Assembly (NCBI GenBank): GCA_963798865.1
Contig: CAWCVZ010000005.1
Coordinates: forward strand, 372,001 to 436,000
DNA from: RBG-16-34-14 sp963798865
GTDB taxonomy: Bacteria; Bacteroidota; Ignavibacteria; Ignavibacteriales; Ignavibacteriaceae
Direction: 5' to 3'
Length of the DNA stretch: 64,000 nucleotides
Below, piece by piece: positions 44,400-53,658 of the stretch; the first letter of the stretch is position 1; every line of letters begins with the position of its first letter. Under the pieces are notes generated by a model, which did no database searches, was not told the DNA's origin, and saw nothing but the letters and a program-made list of their open reading frames with translations. The position numbers and the translations under genes are program-made.

Positions 44400-44895
44400 A
44401 ATAATTATCAACATAGTACTAGTTCATCTCCTTTTCGGGATGAATTTTTTATTCGCACAATCGGATTATGAAATTGTGCAGAACTTCAAAGAAAGAGCAG
44501 CAAAGATTGAACAGCAGATTAAAGATGCTGATTCGCTGGCTGCTTTAAATGAAATTGAAAACAGCATTGATAAGCTGCAGACTGATTTTGCTTCCAACAG
44601 GGAGCTTTTAGATAAAAGCCTTTATCCAGATAATTTTGATAAATCAATTCAGAAACTAAGAAACGCTTATACTCTAAGGCAGGGTGACTTCACCCAGATT
44701 GATATCCTTCATACTGAGGTAACAGGCTTAAAGGAAGAGGTTGATACACTTAACCGGAGAAACCAGGAACTTTCTGCTCAGTTTGAAGAGCTTGAAAAAC
44801 AATCCGGTGAAAAAATTGCAAACCTTGAAAAAACAATTGCAAGACTTAACGCTTCTTTAAAAGAAAAGAGATATGGTAGTAATGAATATGATTGA
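44389..44895 (+). CDS. Secreted coiled-coil protein
   Basis: The frame extends upstream to 44362, but the ATG at 44389 gives a clean signal peptide (MKSKIIINIVLVHLLFGM, ending around FAQ) and overlaps the previous stop by 11 nt. The mature part is helical throughout, with heptad-like EEVDTLNRRNQELSAQFEEL (about residues 120-140) and Lys/Glu-rich ends, so it likely forms a dimeric rod in the periplasm. No known domain was seen. The end overlaps the next gene by 23 nt. Confidence 0.7.
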   Translation: MKSKIIINIVLVHLLFGMNFLFAQSDYEIVQNFKERAAKIEQQIKDADSLAALNEIENSIDKLQTDFASNRELLDKSLYPDNFDKSIQKLRNAYTLRQGDFTQIDILHTEVTGLKEEVDTLNRRNQELSAQFEELEKQSGEKIANLEKTIARLNASLKEKRYGSNEYD

Positions 44896-45628
44896 TACGT
44901 TGCTTCCTCCGTCAGAAAGAGACATTGAAAATCTTAGTCCGAGAGAAAAGCAGCAGGTTCTTTCTGAAGCAGAACAGAGTAATGTCCTTTATCATATTAA
45001 ACGTGCAATAAATGATAATATTAGATTCCTGGAAGCTACAAGGCTTCAGCCGGATGATATAGAGGATTTAAAAAATAGAGAGGAAAATTTCACCAAAGTC
45101 TGGAAGAGTGTGGGACCGGCGATGGTTGAGATTTATTCTGAAAAAGGTAAAAGCACAAATGAGCTTAAGGAAATAGATGATGCTTTTTCACGATGGCACA
45201 GTGAGCTTAACCGCGAAGTATGGGAATCAATAAATGATGAATTTTCAAGTAACGATATAAATCTTCAAAACTTCTCGAACGGCAAAGAGTTTACTTCAGT
45301 GGTAACTAATTATATTGATGACGAAATAAAGAATGCCGATACAAAAGGCAGCGCTGAAGCCAAAGCATCTTATGATAAATTTGTGGACAGCACCTGGTAT
45401 GAAAAAATAAAACCGGACTGGGTTCCTTTCCTTATTGATAATAAAATGCTTAATGAAAACGATAAGGATTCGATTGAAGTTATGATATCATCATGGAAAA
45501 GTACAGTTTACCCTGGCGGCTTCAAGTGGTTTTACGTAGTAATTGCAGTTGTTGTTATTGGTTTACTAATTTTCTTATTTACAAGAAAATCCAAAACCTC
45601 AAATACTTCTCCAACCCAGCAGACATAA
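44873..45628 (+). CDS. C-tail-anchored protein of unknown function
   Basis: The 251-residue protein is helical and acidic, without a signal peptide, and ends with a membrane helix (about residues 220-238, FYVVIAVVVIGLLIFLF) followed by a short Arg/Lys/Ser/Thr tail. This is a tail-anchored layout, with the bulk on the cytosolic side. Together with the two upstream genes it forms a translationally coupled trio of lipoprotein, periplasmic coiled coil and inner membrane protein. No family is recognised. A second ATG is found 9 nt in, and a third at 44888. Confidence 0.7.
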   Translation: MVVMNMIDTLLPPSERDIENLSPREKQQVLSEAEQSNVLYHIKRAINDNIRFLEATRLQPDDIEDLKNREENFTKVWKSVGPAMVEIYSEKGKSTNELKEIDDAFSRWHSELNREVWESINDEFSSNDINLQNFSNGKEFTSVVTNYIDDEIKNADTKGSAEAKASYDKFVDSTWYEKIKPDWVPFLIDNKMLNENDKDSIEVMISSWKSTVYPGGFKWFYVVIAVVVIGLLIFLFTRKSKTSNTSPTQQT

Positions 45629-45639
45629 GTAATTTAATT

Positions 45640-45686
45640 CCGCAGCATAGAAACAAATTAATCTATGCTGCGGATTTTATCTTTTC
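45640..45686 (+). terminator. Rho-independent terminator of the envelope trio
   Basis: 12-bp stem CCGCAGCATAGA/TCTATGCTGCGG (45640-45651 and 45662-45673) with a 10-nt loop and a T-rich tail. Confidence 0.93.
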
Positions 45687-45728
45687 CCTTTCTTTTTTCC
45701 TGGAAAGAAATTTTTTTAAGGAGATAAT

Positions 45729-46373
45729 ATGAAAATTGGAATACTCGGTTCAGGTGTAGTGGCTCAACAGCTTGGATTTGGATTTTTAAAAGAAGGTTAT
45801 GAAGTTAAGCTTGGAACAAGAGACAAATCAAAACTAAATGACTGGCTGCAAAAAGCCGGCGGTAAAGCTTCGGTTGGGAGTTTTGAAGAGACCGCCAAAT
45901 TTGGAGAGGAAATTGTGCTTGCAGTAAAAGGTTCCGCCGCTAAAAAAGTAGTTGAATTGGCAGGCAAAGAAAATTTGTCCGGCAAAATTATAATTGATAC
46001 TACAAATCCCATTAGTGATGCCCCGCCTGCAAACGGGGTTCTTCATTTTTATACTTCGCTTGAAGAATCTTTGCTGGAACAATTACAGAAATCCTTTCCG
46101 GATTTAAAATTTGTAAAAGCTTTTAATATTGTCGGCAACTCATTAATGTATAAGCCGGAGTTTAAAGACGGCACACCAACAATGTTTATCTGCGGAAATG
46201 ATGAAAGCGCAAAAAAGAGAGTGAGTGAAATTCTTGTTTCATTTGGATGGGAAGTGGAAGATGAAGGCAAAGCTGAAGCAGCAAGAGCAATCGAACCGCT
46301 CTGCATTCTTTGGTGCATAAATGGTTTTCTTAAAAATGAATGGACAAATGCTTTTAAATTGTTAAAGAAGTAA
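45729..46373 (+). CDS. F420-dependent NADP oxidoreductase-like protein
   Basis: The 214-residue protein has an N-terminal Rossmann fold with GILGSGVVAQQL (residues 4-15) and TRDKSK, the NADP-binding loop, then VLAVKGSAAKKVVEL and IIDTTNPIS, typical of the coenzyme F420:NADP oxidoreductase/NADP-binding (FNO, YqeC-like) group. Most bacterial members use unknown substrates, and no F420 synthesis gene is seen nearby. The start has AAGGAG 6 nt upstream. It stands alone between the terminator and a convergent MFS gene. Cytosolic. Confidence 0.85.
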   Translation: MKIGILGSGVVAQQLGFGFLKEGYEVKLGTRDKSKLNDWLQKAGGKASVGSFEETAKFGEEIVLAVKGSAAKKVVELAGKENLSGKIIIDTTNPISDAPPANGVLHFYTSLEESLLEQLQKSFPDLKFVKAFNIVGNSLMYKPEFKDGTPTMFICGNDESAKKRVSEILVSFGWEVEDEGKAEAARAIEPLCILWCINGFLKNEWTNAFKLLKK

Positions 46374-46386
46374 AATTATTTCACTA

Positions 46387-46425
46387 GTCATTGCGAATCC
46401 CGATTTATCTGGATGAAGCAATCTC
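46387..46425. repeat. Short palindromic intergenic repeat (REP-like)
   Basis: GTCATTGCGAATCCCGATTTATCTGGATGAAGCAATCTC-type element. Stem pairs ATTGC (46390-46394) with GCAAT (46418-46422) and ATCC (46397-46400) with GGAT (46411-46414). Similar ATTGCGA ... GCAATCTC elements occur between genes in many Bacteroidota. Confidence 0.6.
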
Positions 46426-46479
46426 AATCTTGCCATTGAATCATCTGCCATTTTAAAATTAAAGATTAAAATTAAATAA

Positions 46480-47658
46480 TTATTCCTTCTTTTCCTTAAC
46501 AAACAGCATACAAAGCGTAGATATCATTCCAATGCAAAAGATAAATATCCATAAATTAAAAGCGCCGTAATTTTCATAAATAGCTGTTCCAATCCAGGGT
46601 CCAAGCATAAAACCAAGACTGAAAGTCATCTGGTAATATCCCATATACTCGCCTCTTCTTTTTGGCGGCGCTACCTCTGAAACATAAGATGCCGTTGATG
46701 GAAAGAAAATCATTTCACCAAATGTCCAGATAATTATTGTAACAATTAATCCAATGCTCTCTTTTATTAATGCCATTCCCCCAAATCCAATACTGCACAA
46801 AAATGCTCCAAGAAACAACGAACTTTTGTAGCTCCATTTGCTCATCAGTTCATTTAACGGCACTTCAATAATAATTATAAGAACTGTATTTACCGCAACA
46901 AATAACCCGAAATCAGCAGTTGTGTAGCCTAAATCTTTTACAACAAAAAGAGGCATTGCCCCAAAGTGCTGAAAAAAAACAAAGATAACGGGTATTATTC
47001 CTGCAAGAAAAAAAAGGTAAGATTTATCTTTTAAAACAGAAAAGCTTATTTCTTTTTCTTCTTTTTGTAAAGAGTAAGGTTCCTCCGGGGTTAAATTTAT
47101 CTTTGCGAAGATTAAATATATTCCCGCGGCAATTGCAGTAACACCATCAACATAAAAGAGAAGTGAAAAATTAATTAGAGAAAGAAATCCGCCAACCACA
47201 GGTCCTATGCTCATCCCGAGATTTATTGCAAGACGGTTTAATGCAAATGCTGTTCTTCTTTGTGAAGGATTTGTAACCTCGGAAATTAGGGACATATTTG
47301 CCGGGCGGAATGATTCATTTATTACAGCCCACATAAATGCGATTGCCAGAATCAGGTTATAATCTCTGATAAAAGAAAAAATAAAAAGTGAGATGCCGGA
47401 AAAAATAAGTGAGCCCTTCATTATTTTTAATGAACCCACTTTATCACTAATTCTGCCCATAACAGGAGCAGTTAGCAAAGCACCAAAACCATAAACAGCA
47501 ATAACAAGTCCTGCTTCAGCAACGCCGATTTTCCTTTGGCTGGTTAAATAAAGTGTAAGGAAAGGAAGAACCATGGTTCCAGCCCGGTTAATAAGAGTTG
47601 TAAAAAAAATCACCCACATATCGTGAGGAAGTTTTTTAAGTCCCTGCCATGGATTCAT
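46480..47658 (-). CDS. Major facilitator superfamily transporter
   Basis: The 392-residue protein has twelve hydrophobic segments and the MFS motif between helices 2 and 3 (GRISDKVGSLKIMKG). The pattern fits a drug-type MDR exporter, but substrate cannot be predicted. It is transcribed from an ATG at 47658 with no clear partner. Inner membrane. Confidence 0.88.
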   Translation of the reverse strand: MNPWQGLKKLPHDMWVIFFTTLINRAGTMVLPFLTLYLTSQRKIGVAEAGLVIAVYGFGALLTAPVMGRISDKVGSLKIMKGSLIFSGISLFIFSFIRDYNLILAIAFMWAVINESFRPANMSLISEVTNPSQRRTAFALNRLAINLGMSIGPVVGGFLSLINFSLLFYVDGVTAIAAGIYLIFAKINLTPEEPYSLQKEEKEISFSVLKDKSYLFFLAGIIPVIFVFFQHFGAMPLFVVKDLGYTTADFGLFVAVNTVLIIIIEVPLNELMSKWSYKSSLFLGAFLCSIGFGGMALIKESIGLIVTIIIWTFGEMIFFPSTASYVSEVAPPKRRGEYMGYYQMTFSLGFMLGPWIGTAIYENYGAFNLWIFIFCIGMISTLCMLFVKEKKE

Positions 47659-47834
47659 AAAAAGATTTTTGATTTGTTTAAAGGTAAAAATGTTTGTTTA
47701 GAGAGGATAAATCAAGGAGAAATATTTTTTTCCATCAAAGTTTTTTAGGTTATAATATATTGACACCACAATTAATATTATTTAAGTTCCCTCCAGCATT
47801 TCCCGTCATAATAATATTTTAAAGGAGAACCTCA

Positions 47835-48245
47835 ATGACCTCTGTTGAAATTAACTACCTTGCAGTTCTTGTTTCAGCCGTATTAATTTTTTTGCTGGGA
47901 GGACTATGGTATTCGCCGGTTTTATTTGCAAAGCAATGGGTTGCTGTAATTAATAAAACGGAAGAGGAATTAAAAAGTGAAGCAAAGCCAATAAACTACC
48001 TTGTTGCTTTTATGCAAGGACTAATCTCTGCTTATATTATGGCTATTTTTATTTCCTGGGCTCAGGCTGATTCAATCGGCAGCGGTTTCTGGATTGCCTT
48101 TATGTGCTGGTTTGGTTTCGCCGGAACACCATTGCTGGTACAAAATATTTTTGCAGGAAGGCCTTCAAAACTCTGGTTGATAGATTCCGGGCATACTCTT
48201 GTTTCATTTTTAGCTTCCGGAATAATTCTGGCGGTGTGGAAATAA
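47835..48245 (+). CDS. DUF1761-family membrane protein
   Basis: The 136-residue protein has four hydrophobic segments, a GGLWYSPVLFAKQW motif near the N-terminus and HTLVSFLASGIILAVW at the end, which is the layout of DUF1761. The function of the family is unknown. An AAAGGAG ribosome site lies 8 nt before the ATG. It is 51 nt upstream of the broken gene at 48297. Confidence 0.8.
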   Translation: MTSVEINYLAVLVSAVLIFLLGGLWYSPVLFAKQWVAVINKTEEELKSEAKPINYLVAFMQGLISAYIMAIFISWAQADSIGSGFWIAFMCWFGFAGTPLLVQNIFAGRPSKLWLIDSGHTLVSFLASGIILAVWK

Positions 48246-48296
48246 ATATTAAGCCGTAGTTTTTAATATTAATTTTAAATGAAGGAGTAACAACTT

Positions 48297-49278
48297 ATGT
48301 TTTCTGAAATTTTTGAAAAGAAGAAAAGATATTTTATTGCTCTTCTCTTTTTTATTCCAATAACTATGCAAGATTTTGCCCAACAACGGGAACCTTCATC
48401 AAAACAAAAAACTTCTACGGTTATCAATTTAGAGCGACCGGCTCCATTACAGGATGGATTCACCGTGTGTAATAAAAACAATATTAAGTTTTCTGAAGGA
48501 AACAAGAACAGAGAAAAATATATGCAGCAGTATTCAGTCGATTTGAAGAAGGATGAACATTTCCAGATTTTAGTAACCTCAGGAAAATTTAAATTCGAAA
48601 TGATGCCGAGATTTTAAATTTGATTCAATTGAAAAAGTAAGAATATTTACAAGTGATCAGGATAATGCAGAAGAAGAAAATTTTATCCGGTTCGATTCTG
48701 TTTTTACACAGGATGGTCAGCTACTTTTTATGGTTTCTAATTTTGATCCTGTTATAGGTGATGAAACTTACGATGTAAGTGTATTCATAGCAGACAAAAG
48801 TGTCCTGGAAATTTCATCCTCAGAACTGTGTGACAATCTCTTATTTCTAATTACACAAGCCAAATATGATTTTTTCATGTTAAAGGGTAAGTTTATAGGA
48901 AGAGCTAATACCAAAACCGGATTTATTGATGCATACAATTCTATTTATGGAGGTGAAATTGATGTCTATCAAAAAGGGGCAAGAGAATATTTTTCAGTAT
49001 TGTATAAATCAATTGATATTAAAGAAGCAAAGGGAAAATTAGACGAATATATTGTTAAAGTTAAAAAGTGTTTTGCCAACTGGAATTTGACCCAGGAGGA
49101 ATACGAAGATTTTGATGAGGAATTAGGCGAAAATTTCGGTACTGTTAGATATACAGCATTTTTTAAAAAAGATAATTTTCCTTATGCATTGGAAACTGAG
49201 TTAAAACAAGATCCGAATAATAATAATTATTTAATTTCACTTTTATTTTCTCTTGATTATGATAAATCAAATTATTGA
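48297..49278 (+). pseudogene. Frameshifted exported protein of unknown function
   Basis: The first frame (48297-48617) starts with a signal peptide and runs through KFKFEMMPRF before a stop. The second frame (open from 48604 to 49278) continues with DFKFDSIEKVRIF. Taking one T out of the TTTT run at 48612-48615 joins them as MMPR-FKFDS, giving a protein of about 326 residues. The product would be exported. Its second half shows strands and an acidic EEYEDFDEELGE stretch; no domain was recognised. It may be a true pseudogene or a one-base error in the sequence. Confidence 0.7.
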
Positions 49279-49292
49279 CTAACCACCGCAGA

Positions 49293-51179
49293 TTACTTAT
49301 TCTTCTTTGTATAAGCCTCCAGTTTGCTGATGCATTTTGCTATATCTACTCCTTTACCGAGAACATCTTTAAAAATATCTCCTGTTTTGCTCAGACGCAT
49401 TAAAATATTTTTGATATGATAATGTTTAGGATCCAAACCGATTTTTACTTCGCTCCATTTTAAAGGAGTAGCAACAGGAGCTCCCGGTCTTGGTCTTACA
49501 CTATAGGGAGCCGCAAGAGTTTGTCCGGGACGGTTCTGAAGGAAATCCAGGTAAACTTTCTTTTGCCTTTTGGATGGGCTCCTTTCCAGGCTTGTAAATG
49601 CACGTGTTTTATGATGAGCAAACTGTGCGACAAGATGAGCAAAATCTCTAGCAACGTCATAATTATATTTTGCACCAAGAGGGACATAAATATGAAGCCC
49701 GGTTGCCCCGGATGTTTTGCAATAGCTTTTAGCCCCTGCAGCATCAAGAACTTCTTTTACTGCCAATGCAGCATCAACAACTTTATCAAAGGAAATATCC
49801 TCCGGATCCAAATCAATAACCAGATAATCCGGGTTATTGAGATTTTCAACACGCGAAAACCAGGGGTTAATTTCGATGCAGCCTAAGTTTGCAAGATAAA
49901 TTAGTGTAGCTTCATTATTGCAGACTAAATAATTAATATCTTTTTCATTATGTTCCGAATAAATTTTTTCAACGTGGACCCATTCGGGAGGCTGGTCTTT
50001 AACATCTTTCTGATAAAAGCTGTCTCCATTTATTCCGTTAGGATGGCGGTTAAGAGATTCAGGTCTGCCTTTAAGATAAGGAAGAATATACTCCGATACT
50101 TTTGTGTAATATTCTATTAAATCTCCTTTTGTATATCCTTCATCAGGGAAATAAATTTTATTCAGGTTGGTAAGTTTTAATTTCTTTCCGCCGATTTTTA
50201 TTTCTTTATCCATAGTATTCTTATTTGTAATTAATTCTTCATTCTCATTTTCATCCGGAGCTTCTTCCCTGATAACATCATTTATATTTTTATCTTCCCG
50301 TAATCCGATAAAAACAGGGGCACGCATTAATCCTTCTTCAGTCCATTCTGAAAATTCAACATCGCAAATGTATTTTGGTGTTACCCAGGTCGCAGGTGTA
50401 TTGGTTATAATCTTTTGTGAAAAGGGAGATTTATTTGTTACCAGTGGTTTAAGCATTGAATAAATTTCTTTAAGTCTTGAATCTGTAAATCCTGTTCCCG
50501 CCTGACCGATATAAACAAGCTCACCCTCATCATAAACCCCAAGTACAAGTGAACCGAATTTATCTCTGCTTCCCTTCGGTTGTGTAAAACCGCAGATGAC
50601 AGCCTCCTGCCGCTTTTTGGTTTTAATCTTTAACCAGTTCCTGCTTCGTTTGCCGAGCTGATATTTACTGTCCGTTCTCTTTGCAAGAATTCCTTCGAGA
50701 CCTCTTTCTTCTGCCACTTTGTAAAAATTTTCTCCATCACCAGTAATATGATCGCTGAACCTGATATTTTTTAAATCATCCGGAAGAACCTGCTTAAGAA
50801 TTTCTTTTCTTTTTATTAATGGAAGATTTGTAAGATCGTATCCATTTAAATGAAGAATATCAAAAATATAATATGCCAGTTTTCCTTTACCGGATTTCTG
50901 GTAATTCTGTAAAAGCTGAAAGCTTGATTTACCAAAGTCATCTACTATTACAACCTCTCCATCAAATATTATATTGCCTTCAAATGATTTTAGTGTTTCA
51001 ACAACGGGATAAAATTTTTGATTAAATGAAATATTGTTTCTGGAATGAAGATTCACATTTCCATCTTCAATTTCGGCAATTGCCCTGTAACCATCCCATT
51101 TTATTTCAAATAACCAGTCATCATCTGAAAAAACATTATTGGTAAGTTCGGCGAGCATCGGTTTGATGTTGTGAGGCAT
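49293..51179 (-). CDS. ligD: LigD ligase and polymerase domains (3' part of split ligD)
   Basis: This 628-residue part carries an ATP-dependent DNA ligase domain (about 5-310) with motif I FEIKWDGYRA (adenylated K27), and a primase-polymerase domain (about 325-620) with VIDLDPED (D456, D458), SGATGLHI and the PYSVRPRPGAPVATPL tail. LigD seals and fills double-strand breaks with Ku in non-homologous end joining. The frame is open upstream of the ATG into the phosphoesterase gene (DKSLEKKELSGLSRQK before MPHN), as in a single LigD chain. A separate Ku gene was not found in the window. See the finding on the A9 run. Confidence 0.93.
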   Translation of the reverse strand: MPHNIKPMLAELTNNVFSDDDWLFEIKWDGYRAIAEIEDGNVNLHSRNNISFNQKFYPVVETLKSFEGNIIFDGEVVIVDDFGKSSFQLLQNYQKSGKGKLAYYIFDILHLNGYDLTNLPLIKRKEILKQVLPDDLKNIRFSDHITGDGENFYKVAEERGLEGILAKRTDSKYQLGKRSRNWLKIKTKKRQEAVICGFTQPKGSRDKFGSLVLGVYDEGELVYIGQAGTGFTDSRLKEIYSMLKPLVTNKSPFSQKIITNTPATWVTPKYICDVEFSEWTEEGLMRAPVFIGLREDKNINDVIREEAPDENENEELITNKNTMDKEIKIGGKKLKLTNLNKIYFPDEGYTKGDLIEYYTKVSEYILPYLKGRPESLNRHPNGINGDSFYQKDVKDQPPEWVHVEKIYSEHNEKDINYLVCNNEATLIYLANLGCIEINPWFSRVENLNNPDYLVIDLDPEDISFDKVVDAALAVKEVLDAAGAKSYCKTSGATGLHIYVPLGAKYNYDVARDFAHLVAQFAHHKTRAFTSLERSPSKRQKKVYLDFLQNRPGQTLAAPYSVRPRPGAPVATPLKWSEVKIGLDPKHYHIKNILMRLSKTGDIFKDVLGKGVDIAKCISKLEAYTKKNK

Positions 51180-51226
51180 TTTCTGGCGGGATAATCCTGA
51201 GAGCTCTTTTTTTTCGAGCGACTTAT

Positions 51227-51823
51227 CTATCCGGACTTTTTTTTTACTTCATCTTTTCCGATTTCATTTATTCCTTTACCTGAGACTACTGATCTGTCGT
51301 CCTTTAATATATCTTTTTCTGTAGCATAGTCATCTTTCTTTTTTATAAGAAGCCATGCATTCTGCTTCGGTTTTTTCATATTAACGAGAGCAAAAGATCC
51401 ATTTAGTTTTTCACCGTGAAGAGTAAATTTTAAGTCTCCCTTTTCCAATCCTTTTTTTAATAAAGGAATACTTTCTTTTCTGTCATCGTTTTCCATTGAA
51501 TGGTATGTTCCTTTGTCCCAAACAATAACTTCGCCTGCACCATAATTACCCTTGGGAATAACGCCTTCAAAATCTTTATAATCAAAGGGATGATCTTCAA
51601 CCATCATTGCAAGTCGTTTATCATTTGGATTAAGTGATGGGCCTTTCGGCACAGCCCAGCTTTTCAAAACACCATCAAGCTCAAGCCTGAAGTCATAATG
51701 AAGATTTGTTGCATCGTGCTTTTGTACCACGAAGATAAGATCATCTTTAACTTTTTCTGTTTTGCCTTTCGGCTCGGTAGTTTTTTTAAAATTTCTTTTT
51801 TCTTTGTATTTCTTAAGAGGCAT
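51227..51823 (-). CDS. ligD: LigD 3'-phosphoesterase domain (5' part of split ligD)
   Basis: The 198-residue ORF is the phosphoesterase domain that trims 3' ends of breaks. The active-site residues H36, H42, D44, R46 and H78 line up in HDATNLHYDFRLELDG and EDHPFDY; their spacing equals that in Pseudomonas LigD. The ORF ends after ...DEVKKKSG, in a run of nine A, 48 nt before the ligase ATG. Adding one A puts it in frame with the ligase part, giving a chain of about 843 residues, the usual LigD length. It may therefore be half of a frameshifted gene rather than a separate protein. Confidence 0.9.
   Translation of the reverse strand: MPLKKYKEKRNFKKTTEPKGKTEKVKDDLIFVVQKHDATNLHYDFRLELDGVLKSWAVPKGPSLNPNDKRLAMMVEDHPFDYKDFEGVIPKGNYGAGEVIVWDKGTYHSMENDDRKESIPLLKKGLEKGDLKFTLHGEKLNGSFALVNMKKPKQNAWLLIKKKDDYATEKDILKDDRSVVSGKGINEIGKDEVKKKSG
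51237..51245 (-). other. Nine-A homopolymer at the ligD frame break
   Basis: On the coding strand nine A in a row follow the GT of a Val codon. Ten A would give an uninterrupted phosphoesterase-ligase-polymerase frame. Such runs are prone to polymerase slippage in vivo and to sequencing error. Confidence 0.9.
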
Positions 51824-52002
51824 TATTAATTCTCTTCTTTATAAATAAATTTAAAATTAACCGGATTTAATAATGTGATTTTTAACATTAAACGATTTTA
51901 ATATTATACAATATTTAGCTAAATATAATATAAATCAAATTACAGATTGGATAAACAAAATATATTGATATAATAAATTTAAATCACTTTATAAGGATCA
52001 GT

Positions 52003-52464
52003 ATGAAAAAAAAATTAAGCAAAAAAATCAATGACCGCTTTGATAGTTTTGCAACTAAATCAACCTACTTCCTTGGAAGCTCCGCTGCATTTTCTATTGC
52101 ATTTCTTATTATAATAATCTGGGTAATATCCGGTCCTGTTTTTAAATTTTCAGACACCTGGCAGCTTGTAATAAACACAAGCACAACAATTGTAACTTTT
52201 CTTATGGTTTTTTTAATTCAAAGATCACAGAACAAAGAATCATTAGCAGTTCAGTTAAAATTAAACGAATTAGTTGCATCTTCAAAAGATGCAAGCAACA
52301 GGCTTATTGACGTGGAAGATTTATCACAGGATGAACTTGAAGTTCTCCACAAATATTTTATAAAACTGGCGCGCAGATCCAAAGCAGACCATGACATTAA
52401 AGAAACTCACTCGATTGAAGATGAGGAGATTGAAAAGAAAACAAAAGCCGGGAGGGCGAAATAA
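52003..52464 (+). CDS. Low-affinity iron permease family protein
   Basis: The 153-residue protein has two membrane helices (about residues 23-45 and 50-70), the FAT-x-S-x-x-LGSS motif at the start, and the FLIQRSQNKESLAVQLKLNEL region, typical of the Fet4-like iron permease family (Pfam Iron_permease). The family's bacterial function has not been well shown. The C-terminal part is charged and helical. It stands alone with 179 nt of AT-rich sequence before it. Confidence 0.82.
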   Translation: MKKKLSKKINDRFDSFATKSTYFLGSSAAFSIAFLIIIIWVISGPVFKFSDTWQLVINTSTTIVTFLMVFLIQRSQNKESLAVQLKLNELVASSKDASNRLIDVEDLSQDELEVLHKYFIKLARRSKADHDIKETHSIEDEEIEKKTKAGRAK

Positions 52465-52790
52465 TATTTTTTTAAAGATAGAAAATTAAAATTGACTGGG
52501 GATAAAAACGACTAATTTTTTTTATTAATGTCTGAAATGTTTCCCCTTAATCTTCAGGAATTTCTTCTTTCCTGAAAGGCTCTTTGTTTAGGGTCCATCA
52601 TAATAAATAATTTTTACCGTCTGAATTGATGTTGTGATATACATTAAAATGTCAGTGCGATTATGGGGTGGCTCACTTCGGATTAATTTATAAAATTTAT
52701 TTTAGTCACATCCTTTTGACAGTTATTCATATCTTCTAAGATGGAAAAATTTACAAACAAGCATAGTCTTAATGAAAGGAAGGTACAAAA
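52465..52790 (+). other. 326-nt gap before the Crp/Fnr gene
   Basis: A short hairpin TTCAGGAA/TTCCTGAA (52553-52560 and 52569-52576) may end the iron-permease transcript, although its tail is weak. A TTGACA at 52716-52721 with TAAGAT 15 nt downstream could be a promoter for the Crp/Fnr gene, and the start has GGAAGG 8-9 nt upstream. Nothing else recognisable. Confidence 0.4.
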
Positions 52791-53546
52791 ATGGAAAATT
52801 CTCTAAGAAATTTTTATTCAGATGAAATAAAAATTTCCTATGATGTCAGCGATCAGCCAAAAACTGAAAGCGAAAATAATTTTCTTAGATACGTATCAAT
52901 ATTTTCGGATCTTGAGGATAGTACGTTAGAACAAATCTCAAAACTTGGTATTAAAAAAACTTTCACGAAGGATTCAGTCGTTTTATTTGAATCTGAATCT
53001 AGCTCAGCACTTTTTGTTATTATTAAGGGCAAAGTAAAAGTTTCAAGGTTCAGCGAGGATAGTAAAGAAATTATTTTAACAATTTTAACTGAATCTGATT
53101 TCTTTGGCGAGATGGCTATCCTTGATGGATTTTCTCGTTCTGCAAATGTAACGGCAATTGAAGATTCTGAATTGTTTATAATCCAGGGCAATGAACTTAT
53201 CAATCTTCTCCGTACTCATCCTGAAATTTCAATTGCATTGCTACAGGAGCTTACTCACAGGCTGCGTGCTGCTGATGTAAAAATTAAATCTCTCTCACTA
53301 AAAGATGCAGAAGGTAAAGTTGCAACGGTTATTCTTCAGCTGGCAGATGATATCGGGATGATAAAACATGGTGCGGTTGAAATTGAAAAACTTCCGTATC
53401 AGCATGATCTTGCAAATATGGCAGGAACATCAAGGGAAACTATTTCAAGGACACTTCACAGCTTTGCCAAGAAAGGACTTGTTGAAATTTCGGGATCAAA
53501 GCTTAGAATTCCTGATTATGAAAAATTCAAACAGTTATTTAATTAA
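52791..53546 (+). CDS. Crp/Fnr-family transcriptional regulator
   Basis: The 251-residue protein has an N-terminal extension (1-30), a cyclic-nucleotide-binding type beta roll (about 33-150, with GEMAILDGFSRSANVTAIEDSE), a dimerisation helix and a winged helix-turn-helix (about 190-245, NMAGTSRETISRTLHSFAKKGL). The FGEMAILDG and R-x-A signature residues suggest it can bind a small nucleotide; no Cys cluster for iron-sulphur is present in the N-terminus, so it is Crp-like rather than Fnr-like. Targets are unknown, but the TGAC-N6-GTCA site upstream of hemX is a candidate. Confidence 0.93.
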   Translation: MENSLRNFYSDEIKISYDVSDQPKTESENNFLRYVSIFSDLEDSTLEQISKLGIKKTFTKDSVVLFESESSSALFVIIKGKVKVSRFSEDSKEIILTILTESDFFGEMAILDGFSRSANVTAIEDSELFIIQGNELINLLRTHPEISIALLQELTHRLRAADVKIKSLSLKDAEGKVATVILQLADDIGMIKHGAVEIEKLPYQHDLANMAGTSRETISRTLHSFAKKGLVEISGSKLRIPDYEKFKQLFN

Positions 53547-53658
53547 AAATTAATTATAATTATTGAGGTTGTCTCAAAAGTACTTATATAGTCATGGTGA
53601 GGGAGGGACGGCATAAGGGATCTTTTTAAATTTGATTCGGAAATCAGACTGATTATCT

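Noticed and set aside
48275..48505. Minus-strand ORF opposite the broken gene
   Set aside because: Antisense shadow of the first part of the frameshifted gene; no start signal.
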